A DNA stretch of 64,000 nt from Thalassococcus halodurans (GTDB lineage Bacteria; Pseudomonadota; Alphaproteobacteria; Rhodobacterales; Rhodobacteraceae): the NCBI RefSeq assembly GCF_900108225.1, contig NZ_FNUZ01000002.1:560501-624500 (forward strand), given 5' to 3'. Position 1 is the first letter of the stretch; every line of letters begins with the position of its first letter. This document shows positions 1-9,258 of this stretch, piece after piece. The position numbers and the translations under genes are program-made. Below the pieces are notes generated by a model. The model was not told the DNA's origin. It did no database searches and saw nothing but the letters and a program-made list of their open reading frames with translations.

Positions 1-690
1 TTCGCTGAAGTTTGTTTGCTTCGGAAGAATTTCCTTGGCGCGTTTCGGGGAAACTGTGGTCGACAGGATTTGCCCCTGCTTGTTGAACGTAATCACATCC
101 ACAAAGCCCGGCTCTTCGACGGCACCTTCCGATGATCTGAGTTCAGACACCGAGAATGAAATCAGCACCTGCCCTTTTAATACGTCACCATCAAAAAACG
201 GAGAACTGACGACCACAACCGGCTCGTCGCTAAGCGGTGGATTATCGATGCGTAGAACAGACGGCTCGCGGCTTTTGGCGGCTTCGACCAACAGTGGGAA
301 GACTGTCAGGTCTGCTTCGCGTTGCGCAGACAAACACATCAAGTTCGCGTCAGTATCGATAACGCCCAAAAAGTTGTGCAGTCCTTCAGACTGCTGAACT
401 TCGGCCAAATGCCGGTAGCAAGTCGAAGGATCGCCCGCCACAACGTCCGAAATGGCGCTGAGGGTTTGTGCCGCTGCAAGTGTGTTCTGAATATTCCGCC
501 GCTCAGCCGAGATCGCCGTTTCCGTCAGACCGATCACGTTCAACGCTGCACGTTCGCGGGTCACGTCGTGAAGTTCGGATGTTTGCAGGTATGAAACGAC
601 GCCAAGCGGGACCAGCGCGATCGACAAAAAGCCGATGATCCGCGCCCCGAGCCCGCTTGGAACTGGTCTGGGTCCAGGTGTTCCGATCAT
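1..690 (-). CDS. Sensor histidine kinase of the general stress locus, N-terminal part only
   Basis: The reading frame starts at an ATG at 690 and runs off the window at base 1, so only the first 230 residues are visible. There is a short cytoplasmic N-terminus, one membrane segment at about residues 18-35, and an extracytoplasmic sensing region filling the rest. No catalytic domain is in view. It lies 15 bases downstream of ecfG and probably shares the nepR-ecfG transcript. In alphaproteobacteria a HWE/HisKA_2 kinase at this place phosphorylates PhyR, which is the basis for the kinase call. The input stimulus cannot be told from the sequence. Confidence 0.75.
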   Translation of the reverse strand, partial: MIGTPGPRPVPSGLGARIIGFLSIALVPLGVVSYLQTSELHDVTRERAALNVIGLTETAISAERRNIQNTLAAAQTLSAISDVVAGDPSTCYRHLAEVQQSEGLHNFLGVIDTDANLMCLSAQREADLTVFPLLVEAAKSREPSVLRIDNPPLSDEPVVVVSSPFFDGDVLKGQVLISFSVSELRSSEGAVEEPGFVDVITFNKQGQILSTTVSPKRAKEILPKQTNFSE

Positions 691-705
691 TGCGAACGCG
701 CGCCG

Positions 706-1251
706 TCAGGCCGACCGAGCGGACACGACAGCCATTGTTGCGCTGTCTGTCATTTCCAAGGCCTCGTTTTCGTTCAAGCCCATGATCTCGGCTAGGCGTG
801 CACGACCGCGGTTTGTACGGCTTTTGATCGTACCGACCGCAACTCCACACATTTCGGCTGCTTCCTCATAGGAAAAGCCGGACGCACCAACAAGGATCAA
901 GGCTTCGCGCTGTTCATCGTTCAGCTGTTCAAACGCGACACGGAAGTCTTTCATCTGCAGGCGACCATCGTGGGCAGGCTTTTCAGAAAGGCTGTTGGTC
1001 ATAACGCCGTCGACGTCGGACACTTCACGACCAGCTTTACGACGGTTCGAATAATAGGTGTTGCGCAGAATTGTAAAAAGCCACGCGCGCATATTTGTTC
1101 CGGTCTGAAAACTTTCGATTTTTGTCCAGCCCTTCACCAGCGTGTCTTGCACCATGTCATCGGCCAAAGAGCCGTTGCGGGTCAAACTAAGCGCAAATGC
1201 ACGCAGCGCTGGGATGTGTGTCACCAGCTCCTCACGGGGGTCAGCGCTCAT
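706..1251 (-). CDS. ecfG: General stress response ECF sigma factor EcfG
   Basis: A 181-aa ECF sigma factor. Region 2 lies at about residues 8-75 (with the DDMVQDTLVKGW core-binding stretch) and region 4 at about 105-160 (helix-turn-helix around YEEAAEMCGVAVGTIKSR). It directs RNA polymerase to GGAAC-N16/17-CGTT promoters and is held inactive by NepR. Its ATG overlaps the nepR stop codon as ATGA, so the two are translationally coupled. The gene order kinase-ecfG-nepR with divergent phyR is the classic alphaproteobacterial arrangement, which makes the assignment firm. Confidence 0.95.
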   Translation of the reverse strand: MSADPREELVTHIPALRAFALSLTRNGSLADDMVQDTLVKGWTKIESFQTGTNMRAWLFTILRNTYYSNRRKAGREVSDVDGVMTNSLSEKPAHDGRLQMKDFRVAFEQLNDEQREALILVGASGFSYEEAAEMCGVAVGTIKSRTNRGRARLAEIMGLNENEALEMTDSATMAVVSARSA

Positions 1252-1430
1252 TTCTGATCTCCCTGCTCGGCTTTTTCCTCGGATGCAGCACCACCGTCCT
1301 GCGCCTTGAGTTGATCAAGTAGGTTCAAAAACCGATCAGGAATATCTTCGCTGATCATGTCCTGATAGACACGCTTCAAATTGTCATCGATGAGCCGAGC
1401 CTGCTTCGAATTCTCGATTTCGTTCGCCAT
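1248..1430 (-). CDS. nepR: Anti-sigma factor NepR
   Basis: A small 60-aa protein with the NepR core (residues about 13-45, including DNLKRVYQDM and PDRFLNLLDQL). NepR binds EcfG; phosphorylated PhyR takes NepR away and frees the sigma factor. The start at 1430 (MANEIENS) was chosen because it gives the usual NepR length. A longer in-frame start at 1505 would lie inside the promoter region and is less likely. The acidic, low-complexity C-terminus is typical. It is first in the leftward operon and overlaps ecfG by four bases. Confidence 0.92.
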   Translation of the reverse strand: MANEIENSKQARLIDDNLKRVYQDMISEDIPDRFLNLLDQLKAQDGGAASEEKAEQGDQK

Positions 1431-1471
1431 GGTTACCCTATATGCTTCCCGCAAAATTCTGATCTGATCTT

Positions 1472-1503
1472 GGAACCAAACGCGCGAACATGCGTTAGGT
1501 TCC
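1472..1503. promoter_or_regulatory. Divergent, interleaved EcfG promoters (nepR-ecfG leftward, phyR rightward)
   Basis: Rightward promoter: GGAAC at 1472-1476, 16-base spacer, CGTT at 1493-1496. Leftward promoter: GGAAC read on the minus strand at 1503-1499, 16-base spacer, CGTT at 1482-1479. Both match the EcfG consensus exactly and their -35 and -10 elements interlock inside one near-palindrome. phyR starts 35 bases after the rightward -10 element, and nepR 49 bases after the leftward one. Confidence 0.9.
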
Positions 1504-1530
1504 AAATAAGTTTGAAAAAAGGATGGGGAA

Positions 1531-2331
1531 ATGACAACACAGGATCTGAGCAGCGAGATCGGCTCAGCACTGCCTTACCTGCGTCGCTATGCACGCGCTT
1601 TGACAGGTGATCAAACGTCCGGTGACCGCTATGCGGCAGCCACATTGGAAGCGGTTCTAGCGGACCGTAATATGGTAATCGAAGCGAGCAGCCCGAAAGT
1701 GGGTCTGTTCAAAGTATTCCACGGCATCTGGGTGACAACCGGCGCCCCCGTGACAACAGAAAGCGACGGCCCCCGTGCCGCCGCACAAAAGCATCTTGCG
1801 CGCCTGACAACAAACAGCCGCGAGGCGCTTCTTCTTCATACAATCGAAGAATTCAGCCTGTCCGCTGTAGCCGAGATCATGCAGATCGGTGGCGACGAGG
1901 CAGAAATTCTGGTTGAAACGGCGCGCCGCGAAATGGCGGATGGTCTGTCTGGACGCGTTCTGATCATCGAAGACGAAGCAATTATCGCTATGGATCTTGA
2001 ATCTATCGTTGCCGATCTAGGTCACCGCGTCACTGGCGTTGCACGCACCCGCGATGGTGCCGTTGCCTTGGGCGCACAGGACACGCCCGACCTCATTCTG
2101 GCTGATATCCAACTGGCCGATAATTCGTCCGGCGTTGATGCTGTGAACGATTTGCTGGCTGATCTGGGCGAACGTCCCGTGATCTTCATCACAGCCTTCC
2201 CCGAACGTCTTTTGACCGGCGACAAACCGGAACCTGCGTTCCTGATTTCCAAGCCCTACTCCGAAGAACAGGTCCGTTCGGCGATCTCGCAAGCGATGTT
2301 CTTTTCGTCGACAGAAACACTCAAAGCTTAA
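1531..2331 (+). CDS. phyR: Anti-anti-sigma response regulator PhyR
   Basis: A 266-aa protein with a sigma-like output domain at residues about 5-135 and a receiver domain at about 141-258. Receiver residues visible: acidic pocket E147-D148-E149, phosphoacceptor D192, T221 and K241, with the characteristic TAFPERLL stretch after beta-4. Phosphorylation exposes the sigma-like domain, which binds NepR and releases EcfG. An AAGGATGGGGAA Shine-Dalgarno stretch precedes the ATG. It is transcribed from the rightward half of the double EcfG promoter, giving positive feedback. Confidence 0.95.
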   Translation: MTTQDLSSEIGSALPYLRRYARALTGDQTSGDRYAAATLEAVLADRNMVIEASSPKVGLFKVFHGIWVTTGAPVTTESDGPRAAAQKHLARLTTNSREALLLHTIEEFSLSAVAEIMQIGGDEAEILVETARREMADGLSGRVLIIEDEAIIAMDLESIVADLGHRVTGVARTRDGAVALGAQDTPDLILADIQLADNSSGVDAVNDLLADLGERPVIFITAFPERLLTGDKPEPAFLISKPYSEEQVRSAISQAMFFSSTETLKA

Positions 2332-2352
2332 ATTTTTTCTGTCGTTCACAAC

Positions 2353-2385
2353 AAAAAACCCCCGCCAATCAGGCGGGGGTTTTTT
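2353..2385 (+). terminator. Rho-independent terminator after phyR
   Basis: A perfect 8-bp GC stem (2359-2366 with 2372-2379), a 5-base loop, an A-run before and a six-base T-run after. The flanking A and T runs also let it work leftward for the DUF1328 gene. Confidence 0.9.
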
Positions 2386-2403
2386 CGTGCCGTGTTCAGC
2401 GCG

Positions 2404-2568
2404 TTAGGCCTTGCGCAAGACCCGCATAACCAGCGTCACAACAAACAGTACCAAGAACACGACGAACAGAACCTGTGCGATACCGGCAGATGCCGACGCG
2501 ATGCCGCCAAAGCCAAAAACAGCAGCGATAATAGCAACGATGAAGAATGTAACAGCCCAACCAAGCAT
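2404..2568 (-). CDS. DUF1328 family small membrane protein
   Basis: A 54-aa, very hydrophobic protein: [20 protein letters not shown], then a Gly/Ala-rich turn and a second membrane segment ending VMRVLRKA. Two transmembrane helices with a basic C-terminus fit the DUF1328 (YtjA) family, whose function is unknown. A good AAAGGAA ribosome site lies upstream. It has its own EcfG-type promoter about 110 bases upstream, so it is expected to be induced in the general stress response. It converges on phyR and shares that terminator. Confidence 0.85.
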   Translation of the reverse strand: MLGWAVTFFIVAIIAAVFGFGGIASASAGIAQVLFVVFLVLFVVTLVMRVLRKA

Positions 2569-2680
2569 GGGAAATTCCTTTCGATTTGTGGTGCCCCCGA
2601 GTTGTTCGCCATGATTCTAAAGTGGCGGAAAACTGTACGGGCTTTCAAAGAACCGGAACGCTTCCGGCGTCTGAATAACA

Positions 2681-2705
2681 AACGTGTAAAGCGGTGAAAG
2701 GTTCC
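2681..2705 (-). promoter_or_regulatory. EcfG-type promoter of the DUF1328 gene
   Basis: On the minus strand GGAAC lies at 2705-2701, followed by a 16-base spacer and CGTT at 2684-2681. This is an exact consensus match with the same spacing as the double promoter at 1472-1503. It predicts a 5' leader of about 105 bases before the ATG at 2568. Bases 2706-2880 beyond it hold no gene that I can support. Confidence 0.8.
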
Positions 2706-2880
2706 CGTTTTTGGAATTTATTACCAAGGGTTGAAGCTGACCTGCCGGATGAAAACAGAGGTCTGCCGTTCTTAGAAAATAAGTAACTCAACGACTTGCA
2801 CTGAAAGCTGAATGAGCCATATTTGGTAAAACAATTCCTAAAACGGCTGTTTCTCCAATTTCCCAGCCGTCTGAGACTTT

Positions 2881-2912
2881 AAAGCCGCCTTCGGTCGAAG
2901 GCGGCTTTTTTC
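2881..2912 (-). terminator. Terminator hairpin after the TRAP operon
   Basis: An 11-bp stem (2881-2891 with 2898-2908) and 6-base loop lie just past the dctM stop codon. The leftward U-tract is interrupted (TTTAAAG). The T-run on the plus strand is better, so it may work in both directions. Confidence 0.7.
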
Positions 2913-2918
2913 TTTTCA

Positions 2919-4319
2919 CTATGCCAGTGACGGTAGCCACAACACGATTGATGGAAAGGCCACCAAAAGCGCGATGGTCACAGCGTCCGCGAAGAAGAAC
3001 GGAAGCACGCCGCGGAACACATCCTGCACGGACAGATCCGGACGGACACCAGCCACAACGAAACAGTTCAGGCCAATCGGTGGCGTGATTAGACAGAACT
3101 CTGCCATTTTCACCACAAGGATACCGAACCACACCGCACACATCGTACCGGACATGCCAAAGGTCGACTCTGCCGCTGTCACGGCCTCGCCCCCGTTCAG
3201 CGCCATCACTGCCGGATAGACAACTGGCAACGTCAGAAGAAGCATCCCAATCGCATCCATGAACATACCCAGCACGGCATAGGCCAGCAGAATGCAGATC
3301 AGGATCAGCATGGGCGGATAATCCAGCGACGTGATCCAATCCGAGAACGCTGTCGGAAGATCAGCAAAGCCGAGGAAGCGCACATAGATCAGTACACCCC
3401 AGATGATCGAGAAAATCATCACGGACAGCTTCGCTGTTTCGATCAATGCGTCTTTCAGCTCGGGCCAACGCATCCCGCGCCACAGCGCCATCACAAGAAC
3501 GATGAACGCCCCGATTGCCCCACCTTCCGTCGGTGTCCCCCATGCGTCACCGCCGAAGGGGTTGTAGACGAAGAAGATGATGATCACGACAACCGCAAAG
3601 ATTGGAAGCGCGGGTGGCAAAGCTTCGAACCTTTGGCGCCATGTGAACCCGCTGACCGGCGGGCCAAAGTTCTTCATGGTCAGAGCCAAACCGATGATCA
3701 AAGCCGCATAGACAAATGCCGAGAACATGCCGGGGATAAAGCCGGCCAACAGCAACTTGCCTACGTCCTGCTCAACGATGATAGCATAGATCACAAGGAT
3801 CGCAGACGGCGGGATTAGTGAAGCAAGCGTGCCGCCAGCCGCCACAACACCTGCAGCAAAGCGTTTATCGTAGCCGATCTTCAGCATTTCGGGGATCGCG
3901 ATCCGGGCGAAGACCGCAGCGGTCGCAACCGACGCGCCGGACACGGCCGCAAAACCCGCCGTAGCAAAAACCGTCGACACGGCCAAGCCGCCCGGCACCC
4001 ATGCGATCCAGCGTTTGGCGGCCTCGAACAAAGCCCGGGTCAGGCCGGCATAGTATGCCAGATAGCCGATCAGGATGAATGTCGGGATCAACGACAAAGC
4101 CTGCGACGCTACCTTACCATGGGGCACCTGCCCCGCGGTTTTAATGGCAACGGTCATCGCCCAGCCAAGTTGTTCGGGCGCATAGCCCTTCTTGGCCCAG
4201 AAAATCCAGATCAGCCCAAGCAGACCCGCGAATGCAGCCGCAAAAGCCACCCGCATCCCGATAACAACAAGGACCAGCATGATACCGCTGACCCACAAAC
4301 CAATTTCAATGGGTTCCAT
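2919..4319 (-). CDS. dctM: TRAP transporter large permease (DctM type)
   Basis: A 466-aa inner-membrane protein of about a dozen hydrophobic segments, the normal length for the large TRAP subunit. It carries family stretches such as SGASVATAAVFARIAIPEM and TPPIGLNCFVVAGV, which form the re-entrant substrate and sodium-binding hairpins. It imports the DctP-delivered organic acid using a sodium gradient. It is last in the dctP-dctQ-dctM operon, three bases after dctQ. The substrate cannot be read from the sequence. Confidence 0.93.
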   Translation of the reverse strand: MEPIEIGLWVSGIMLVLVVIGMRVAFAAAFAGLLGLIWIFWAKKGYAPEQLGWAMTVAIKTAGQVPHGKVASQALSLIPTFILIGYLAYYAGLTRALFEAAKRWIAWVPGGLAVSTVFATAGFAAVSGASVATAAVFARIAIPEMLKIGYDKRFAAGVVAAGGTLASLIPPSAILVIYAIIVEQDVGKLLLAGFIPGMFSAFVYAALIIGLALTMKNFGPPVSGFTWRQRFEALPPALPIFAVVVIIIFFVYNPFGGDAWGTPTEGGAIGAFIVLVMALWRGMRWPELKDALIETAKLSVMIFSIIWGVLIYVRFLGFADLPTAFSDWITSLDYPPMLILICILLAYAVLGMFMDAIGMLLLTLPVVYPAVMALNGGEAVTAAESTFGMSGTMCAVWFGILVVKMAEFCLITPPIGLNCFVVAGVRPDLSVQDVFRGVLPFFFADAVTIALLVAFPSIVLWLPSLA

Positions 4320-4322
4320 AGC

Positions 4323-4952
4323 CTAGTCCCGCCCCGAGATATGTTCTGCTTCTTGGGCCGCTTGTTCGGCCACGGATTGAACCAGCGGCACAGCCGCTGG
4401 GCTTTCCAGCCCAAGCACAAACGCACGGCCGAAACCGATCAACTGAAGGATCAACCGAAGGCTCATGACAAAGAAAGCGACCGGCACAACCAGTTTAGCA
4501 GGCCACAACGGAAGTCCGATGTCGATGGTGCTGTCGCGGCTCCACAACGGTTTGGAAAGATCGAAGCTGCGATCAAAGTGTGCCCAAGTGCCGTACACCA
4601 GCGCCGCGATGACAAGAAAGATGGCCAACGTTGTAACGAATTCAGCCAACCACAACGGGCGCCCTTTCAACTGGCCAATCAGGATGTCCATCCGGATGTG
4701 CCCGCCTTCGCGTTGGACATACGATACCCCGAGGATCGCAATCAGCGGCATTAGGGTTTCGATCCAGTCTACGTACCCGCGCAGGGGTTCATTGAACAAA
4801 TTTCGGCCGGTCACCGATATGACCGCCAAAAACATCAACATGAATGCGAAAATTCCAGCGACTAGCACGAACACCCGCTCAACCCGCAACAGCGAATGGT
4901 CCAAGCGGCTGATCAGGCTGTCATCGCTATGAACAGCGGATGCACCGGCCAT
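4323..4952 (-). CDS. dctQ: TRAP transporter small permease (DctQ type)
   Basis: A 209-aa membrane protein with four hydrophobic segments (about residues 28-50, 63-82, 105-125 and 150-175). The GYVDWIETLMPLIAILGVSY region is typical of DctQ. The charged C-terminal tail after residue 185 is somewhat longer than usual. It forms the membrane complex with the large permease encoded immediately downstream. Confidence 0.9.
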   Translation of the reverse strand: MAGASAVHSDDSLISRLDHSLLRVERVFVLVAGIFAFMLMFLAVISVTGRNLFNEPLRGYVDWIETLMPLIAILGVSYVQREGGHIRMDILIGQLKGRPLWLAEFVTTLAIFLVIAALVYGTWAHFDRSFDLSKPLWSRDSTIDIGLPLWPAKLVVPVAFFVMSLRLILQLIGFGRAFVLGLESPAAVPLVQSVAEQAAQEAEHISGRD

Positions 4953-4987
4953 GGCTCACCTTTCAAGTCTGGTCATGTGATACGAAA

Positions 4988-5018
4988 TGGCCCCGTTCGG
5001 GATATCCTGACGGGGCCA
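4988..5018 (-). promoter_or_regulatory. Intercistronic hairpin between dctP and dctQ
   Basis: A perfect 9-bp stem (4988-4996 with 5010-5018) lies in the 108-base gap after dctP and has no U-tract. Such hairpins often protect the upstream mRNA so that the binding protein is made in excess over the permeases. Confidence 0.6.
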
Positions 5019-5060
5019 CATCCGACTGCCGCCTTGGCATAGGCCAAGACGCGCCGGTCG

Positions 5061-6071
5061 TTACTTGCGCATGTCTGCGAGCGTGGAGTTCACCAGATCA
5101 TACAGCTCTTGCGCAGGAAGACCCTGAGCTGCGTTTTCTTCGATCCATGCCTTTGCAATCGGGCCAGCCGCGACTTCGCGGAACTTCGCCAGTTCCTCGT
5201 CCGAGATCATGACCTTCTGAACGCCTTTTTCGGCCAGAACGCTGTCCCACTTCTCAAGAAGTGCGCCGTAGTTTGCCAGATAATGATCGATTGCTTCATC
5301 AACAGAGCTGTCCAATGCTGCGCGATGCTCATCCGACAGGCTTTCATACGCGTCGATGTTTACAACGATCGGGCAGTTCACGGTGCCGGGGTTCAGGTTG
5401 GCTGTCCACCAGTCCGCTTCGTTGATTGTGCCGAACGACAGGTGCGCATGCTGAGCGAACGCAACTGTGTCAACAACGCCGGATTCCATCGCCTGATAGG
5501 CTTCGGACGATGTCACAGACGTCGGAACGCCCCCAACAGCGGCAAAGGCCTTACCCAGACCGCCAGTCGCGCGAACGCGCATGCCGTCGAATTCTGCCAG
5601 TTCGTCACGCGGCTCGCCTGTACCAACAAGGTTGTACTGGGGCATCGGCGACGTCATCAGCATTTTTGCGTTCCACTGCGCCATTTCTTCGGCAACAGCG
5701 GGGTGCGCGTAAACAGCGTGGCTGACGGCAACTTCTTCTTCCAGTGTGTTCACACCGAGGAACGGCAGTTCCAGAACGGTGATCGCACGGTTTTTGTCAG
5801 CGTGATAGCCCGCGCAGAACTGCGCCATTTCAAACGCACCGATGGAGATACCATCAAGGTTTTCAGTGTTCTTCGACAGGCCGCCGTAGGACACATTCAT
5901 GGTGAATTCGCCGTTGGTCTTGGCGCTTACCAGTTCGGCCAGCTTTTCAACGTGCTCGGTGAACGCGCGGCGCTTACCCCAGACAGATACGTTCCATTCT
6001 GTTGCAGCCGCTTCGCCAGCAATTGTCAGAGCCAACAGCGACACTGTCAGCTTTGCAGTGATATTTTTCAT
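5061..6071 (-). CDS. dctP: TRAP transporter periplasmic binding protein (DctP family)
   Basis: A 336-aa exported protein with a signal peptide (basic start, hydrophobic stretch 7-18, cleavage near AAA-TEW). The mature part shows DctP features including FDGMRVRATGG, which holds the arginine that contacts the substrate carboxylate in this family. The start at 6071 was chosen because it has a GAGGATAAT ribosome site and directly begins the signal peptide; a longer frame from 6146 does not. It is first in the operon. Substrate unknown, probably an organic acid. Confidence 0.93.
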   Translation of the reverse strand: MKNITAKLTVSLLALTIAGEAAATEWNVSVWGKRRAFTEHVEKLAELVSAKTNGEFTMNVSYGGLSKNTENLDGISIGAFEMAQFCAGYHADKNRAITVLELPFLGVNTLEEEVAVSHAVYAHPAVAEEMAQWNAKMLMTSPMPQYNLVGTGEPRDELAEFDGMRVRATGGLGKAFAAVGGVPTSVTSSEAYQAMESGVVDTVAFAQHAHLSFGTINEADWWTANLNPGTVNCPIVVNIDAYESLSDEHRAALDSSVDEAIDHYLANYGALLEKWDSVLAEKGVQKVMISDEELAKFREVAAGPIAKAWIEENAAQGLPAQELYDLVNSTLADMRK

Positions 6072-6238
6072 ATTATCCTCCCAAATTTCAACACCGTAGG
6101 ATGTTGAAGATAGGCGAAATCCTAGTGCACTCAGCCAGCGACGCAATACCCAGTTTTGGGCAGGAAGCCTGACGCAGTGAAAAAGTTTCGACTATCCCGC
6201 GCAGGTCGCCCCACGCAGGATTTGGCAGCGGAATAAAA

Positions 6239-9097
6239 TTACTCTGCAGCCACCCGTTTCGGTGACAACATTTCTTTCAGATAACGGCCTGTGTGACTGC
6301 GCGGTTCGTCGGCGATCTCTTCCGGGGTGCCTTCGCCGACGACTTCGCCACCACCATCGCCGCCTTCCGGGCCGATATCGATGATCCAGTCCGCCGTCTT
6401 AATCACATCCAGATTGTGTTCGATCACGATGACCGTATTTCCGGCTTCGACCAGGGAATGTAAAACTTCCAACAGTTTACGCACATCTTCGAAATGAAGA
6501 CCGGTGGTCGGTTCGTCCAGAATGTATAGGGTCCGTCCGGTCGACCGACGCGCCAGTTCCTTGGACAGCTTCACGCGTTGCGCCTCGCCCCCTGACAGGG
6601 TCGTCGCCTGCTGGCCTACCTTGATATAACCAAGCCCGACCTTCACCAACGCATCCATTTTTTCGCGGATTGATGGCACAGCCGAGAAGAATGCCTGCGC
6701 ATCCTCGACGGTCATATCCAGCACATCGGCAATCGATTTGCCCTTGAACTTGATCTCAAGCGTTTCGCGGTTGTAGCGCGCGCCTTTACAGGTTTCGCAG
6801 GTCACATAGACGTCTGGCAGAAAGTGCATTTCGATCTTGATGACGCCGTCACCCTGACAGGCCTCGCATCGTCCGCCTTTAACGTTGAACGAAAAACGCC
6901 CCGGTTTGTAACCGCGCGCCTTGGCTTCCGGCAGGCCCGCGAACCAGTCACGGATAGGACCAAACGCTCCAGTATAAGTCGCGGGGTTCGACCGCGGGGT
7001 CCGGCCAATCGGACGCTGGTCGATATCGATGACCTTATCCAACTGCTCCAACCCCTTGATCGTTTCACACGGGCTGGGTGTTTGCTTGGCCCCATTCAGA
7101 CGCATGGATGCGGTTTTGAACAGTGTCTCAATCGTTAGCGTGGATTTACCACTGCCTGAAACACCCGTGATGCAAACGAATTTGCCCAATGGGAAATCGA
7201 CGCTCACGTCTTTCAGATTGTTTCCCGTCGCTTTGACAACGCGCACGGCCTTACCGTTTCCGGGTCGCCGCTCTACCGGAACAGAAATCTCGCGTGTGCC
7301 AGACAGATACTGGCCGGTGACCGAGTTCTCATCATCCGCGACCTGTTTCGGGGTTCCGTGGCTGACGACCTGACCGCCGTGAATACCGGCACCCGGACCA
7401 ATGTCGAAGACATAATCCGCCTCGCGAATGGCGTCTTCGTCATGTTCAACCACGATCACCGTGTTCCCCTGATCCCGCAGGTTTTTCAGCGTCGTCAGCA
7501 GACGATCATTGTCGCGTTGGTGCAGACCAATGGAAGGTTCGTCCAGAACATACAGAACCCCCGTCAGACCAGAGCCAATCTGGCTGGCCAGACGGATACG
7601 CTGGCTTTCGCCCCCCGACAGAGTGCCTGCGTTCCGCGACAGCGTCAGATACTCAAGACCCACGTTGTTCAGAAACCCGAGCCGTTCGCGAATTTCCTTC
7701 AGGATCGCACGGGCGATTTCGTTTTTCTGTTTGCTTAAGGCATCCGGCACGCTTTGTGTCCAGGCGTAGGCATCCTTGATCGACATCTCGACAACCTGCC
7801 CCACGTGCAGACCACCTATTTTGACGGCCAGCGCCTCTTCGCGCAGACGGTATCCACCACACGTTCCGCACGCACGGTTGTTCTGGAAGCGTTCGAATTC
7901 TTCGCGCACCCAGCTTGAATCCGTCTCGCGATAGCGGCGTTCCATATTGCGGATAACGCCTTCGAACACCCGCGTCACGTTGTAGACGCGACCGCCTTCG
8001 TCATAGCGGAAAGCGATTTCTTCATCGCCCGAGCCGAACAAAAATACCTGCTGCACATGTTTGGGCAGGTCTTTCCATTTCGTCGAGGTCTTAAATCCGT
8101 AATGCTTGGCAAGACTTTGAATTGTTTGCGTAAAATATGGCGACTTGCCCTTGCGCCACGGTGCAATGGCCCCATCGCCAATCGTCAGGTTCTGATCCGG
8201 AACAACCAGACGTTCGTCAAAGAAAAGCTCGACGCCCAAACCATCACATTCAGGACAAGCCCCAAACGGTGCGTTGAACGAAAACAGGCGCGGTTCGATT
8301 TCGGGAATTGTAAACCCGGACACCGGACAAGCAAAGTTTTCCGAGAATGTGATCCGCTCGGGATCGCCCTCTTTCGGCGCGGTTTCCAGAATGGCGATAC
8401 CATCGGCCAGATCCAGCGCGGTACGGAACGAGTCCGCCAATCGCGTCTCCATGCCTTCACGCACGACGATCCTGTCAACGACCACATCGATGTCGTGACG
8501 GAATTTCTTATCCAGCGTCGGCGGCTCGTCGAGTTCGTAGAACTCACCGTCTACCTTGACGCGCTGGAAGCCCTGCTTGCGCAGTTCAAGGAACTCTTTC
8601 TTGTACTCGCCCTTCCGGTCGCGAACGATGGGCGCCAGCAGGTAGCCACGTGTGCCTTCTTCCATGTCCATGACACGGTCGACCATGTCCTGAACCTGCT
8701 GCGCCTCGATCGGTTCGCCGGTTGCAGGGCTATAGGGCGTCCCTGCCCGCGCGAACAGCAGACGCATGTAGTCGTAGATTTCTGTAACCGTACCCACGGT
8801 CGAACGCGGGTTTTTCGACGTCGTTTTTTGTTCAATGGAAATCGCGGGGCTTAGGCCCGATATGTGATCCACATCTGGCTTTTCCATCATATCAAGGAAC
8901 TGCCGCGCATAGGCTGACAGGCTTTCGACGTAACGGCGCTGGCCTTCAGCATAGATCGTGTCAAACGCCAAAGACGATTTCCCCGACCCGGAAAGGCCGG
9001 TGATCACGACCAACTGGTCGCGCGGAATATCCACATCAATCCCTTTGAGATTGTGCTCTCGCGCGCCGCGAACTTCGATAAACTTCTGCTCAGCCAT
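6239..9097 (-). CDS. uvrA: Excinuclease ABC subunit A
   Basis: A 952-aa protein, normal UvrA length. It has two ABC ATPase units (Walker [13 protein letters not shown] and [12 protein letters not shown]; signatures [12 protein letters not shown] and [12 protein letters not shown]) and two zinc-finger regions (CPVSGF with CPECDGLG, and CEACQGDG with CETCKGARY). UvrA scans DNA with UvrB and loads the nucleotide excision repair complex on lesions. The start at 9097 (MAEQKFIEV) fits the family better than the upstream in-frame start at 9157. It is monocistronic with an SOS box 66 bases before the start. Confidence 0.97.
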   Translation of the reverse strand: MAEQKFIEVRGAREHNLKGIDVDIPRDQLVVITGLSGSGKSSLAFDTIYAEGQRRYVESLSAYARQFLDMMEKPDVDHISGLSPAISIEQKTTSKNPRSTVGTVTEIYDYMRLLFARAGTPYSPATGEPIEAQQVQDMVDRVMDMEEGTRGYLLAPIVRDRKGEYKKEFLELRKQGFQRVKVDGEFYELDEPPTLDKKFRHDIDVVVDRIVVREGMETRLADSFRTALDLADGIAILETAPKEGDPERITFSENFACPVSGFTIPEIEPRLFSFNAPFGACPECDGLGVELFFDERLVVPDQNLTIGDGAIAPWRKGKSPYFTQTIQSLAKHYGFKTSTKWKDLPKHVQQVFLFGSGDEEIAFRYDEGGRVYNVTRVFEGVIRNMERRYRETDSSWVREEFERFQNNRACGTCGGYRLREEALAVKIGGLHVGQVVEMSIKDAYAWTQSVPDALSKQKNEIARAILKEIRERLGFLNNVGLEYLTLSRNAGTLSGGESQRIRLASQIGSGLTGVLYVLDEPSIGLHQRDNDRLLTTLKNLRDQGNTVIVVEHDEDAIREADYVFDIGPGAGIHGGQVVSHGTPKQVADDENSVTGQYLSGTREISVPVERRPGNGKAVRVVKATGNNLKDVSVDFPLGKFVCITGVSGSGKSTLTIETLFKTASMRLNGAKQTPSPCETIKGLEQLDKVIDIDQRPIGRTPRSNPATYTGAFGPIRDWFAGLPEAKARGYKPGRFSFNVKGGRCEACQGDGVIKIEMHFLPDVYVTCETCKGARYNRETLEIKFKGKSIADVLDMTVEDAQAFFSAVPSIREKMDALVKVGLGYIKVGQQATTLSGGEAQRVKLSKELARRSTGRTLYILDEPTTGLHFEDVRKLLEVLHSLVEAGNTVIVIEHNLDVIKTADWIIDIGPEGGDGGGEVVGEGTPEEIADEPRSHTGRYLKEMLSPKRVAAE

Positions 9098-9162
9098 GAT
9101 CACCCCATTAACGGATGGTTTACACATAGTCGCGCCCACGCCATTCGCCAACAACAAAATGA

Positions 9163-9177
9163 GAACATAGTGCGAAC
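9163..9177 (-). promoter_or_regulatory. LexA (SOS) box upstream of uvrA
   Basis: On the minus strand the sequence reads GTTC-N7-GTTC, the direct-repeat LexA site of alphaproteobacteria. It lies 66 bases before the uvrA start, consistent with DNA-damage induction. Confidence 0.85.
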
Positions 9178-9203
9178 ATACGTGTGCAGCCGCCTATGTC
9201 GCA

Positions 9204-9240
9204 CAAAAAAAGGCGCAGGCCAATTCGCCCACGCCTTTCA
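9204..9240 (-). terminator. Terminator of the agl operon
   Basis: A 7-bp stem (9209-9215 with 9232-9238) enclosing a 16-base loop is followed on the minus strand by a seven-base T-run. It lies about 20 bases past the aglK stop codon. Confidence 0.75.
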
Positions 9241-9258
9241 GGAGGAGTTCGGTTTCCG

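Noticed and set aside
2788-3339. A 183-codon frame opposite the end of the TRAP operon region
   Set aside because: It overlaps dctM in another frame on the same strand and has a Cys/Arg-rich shadow composition.
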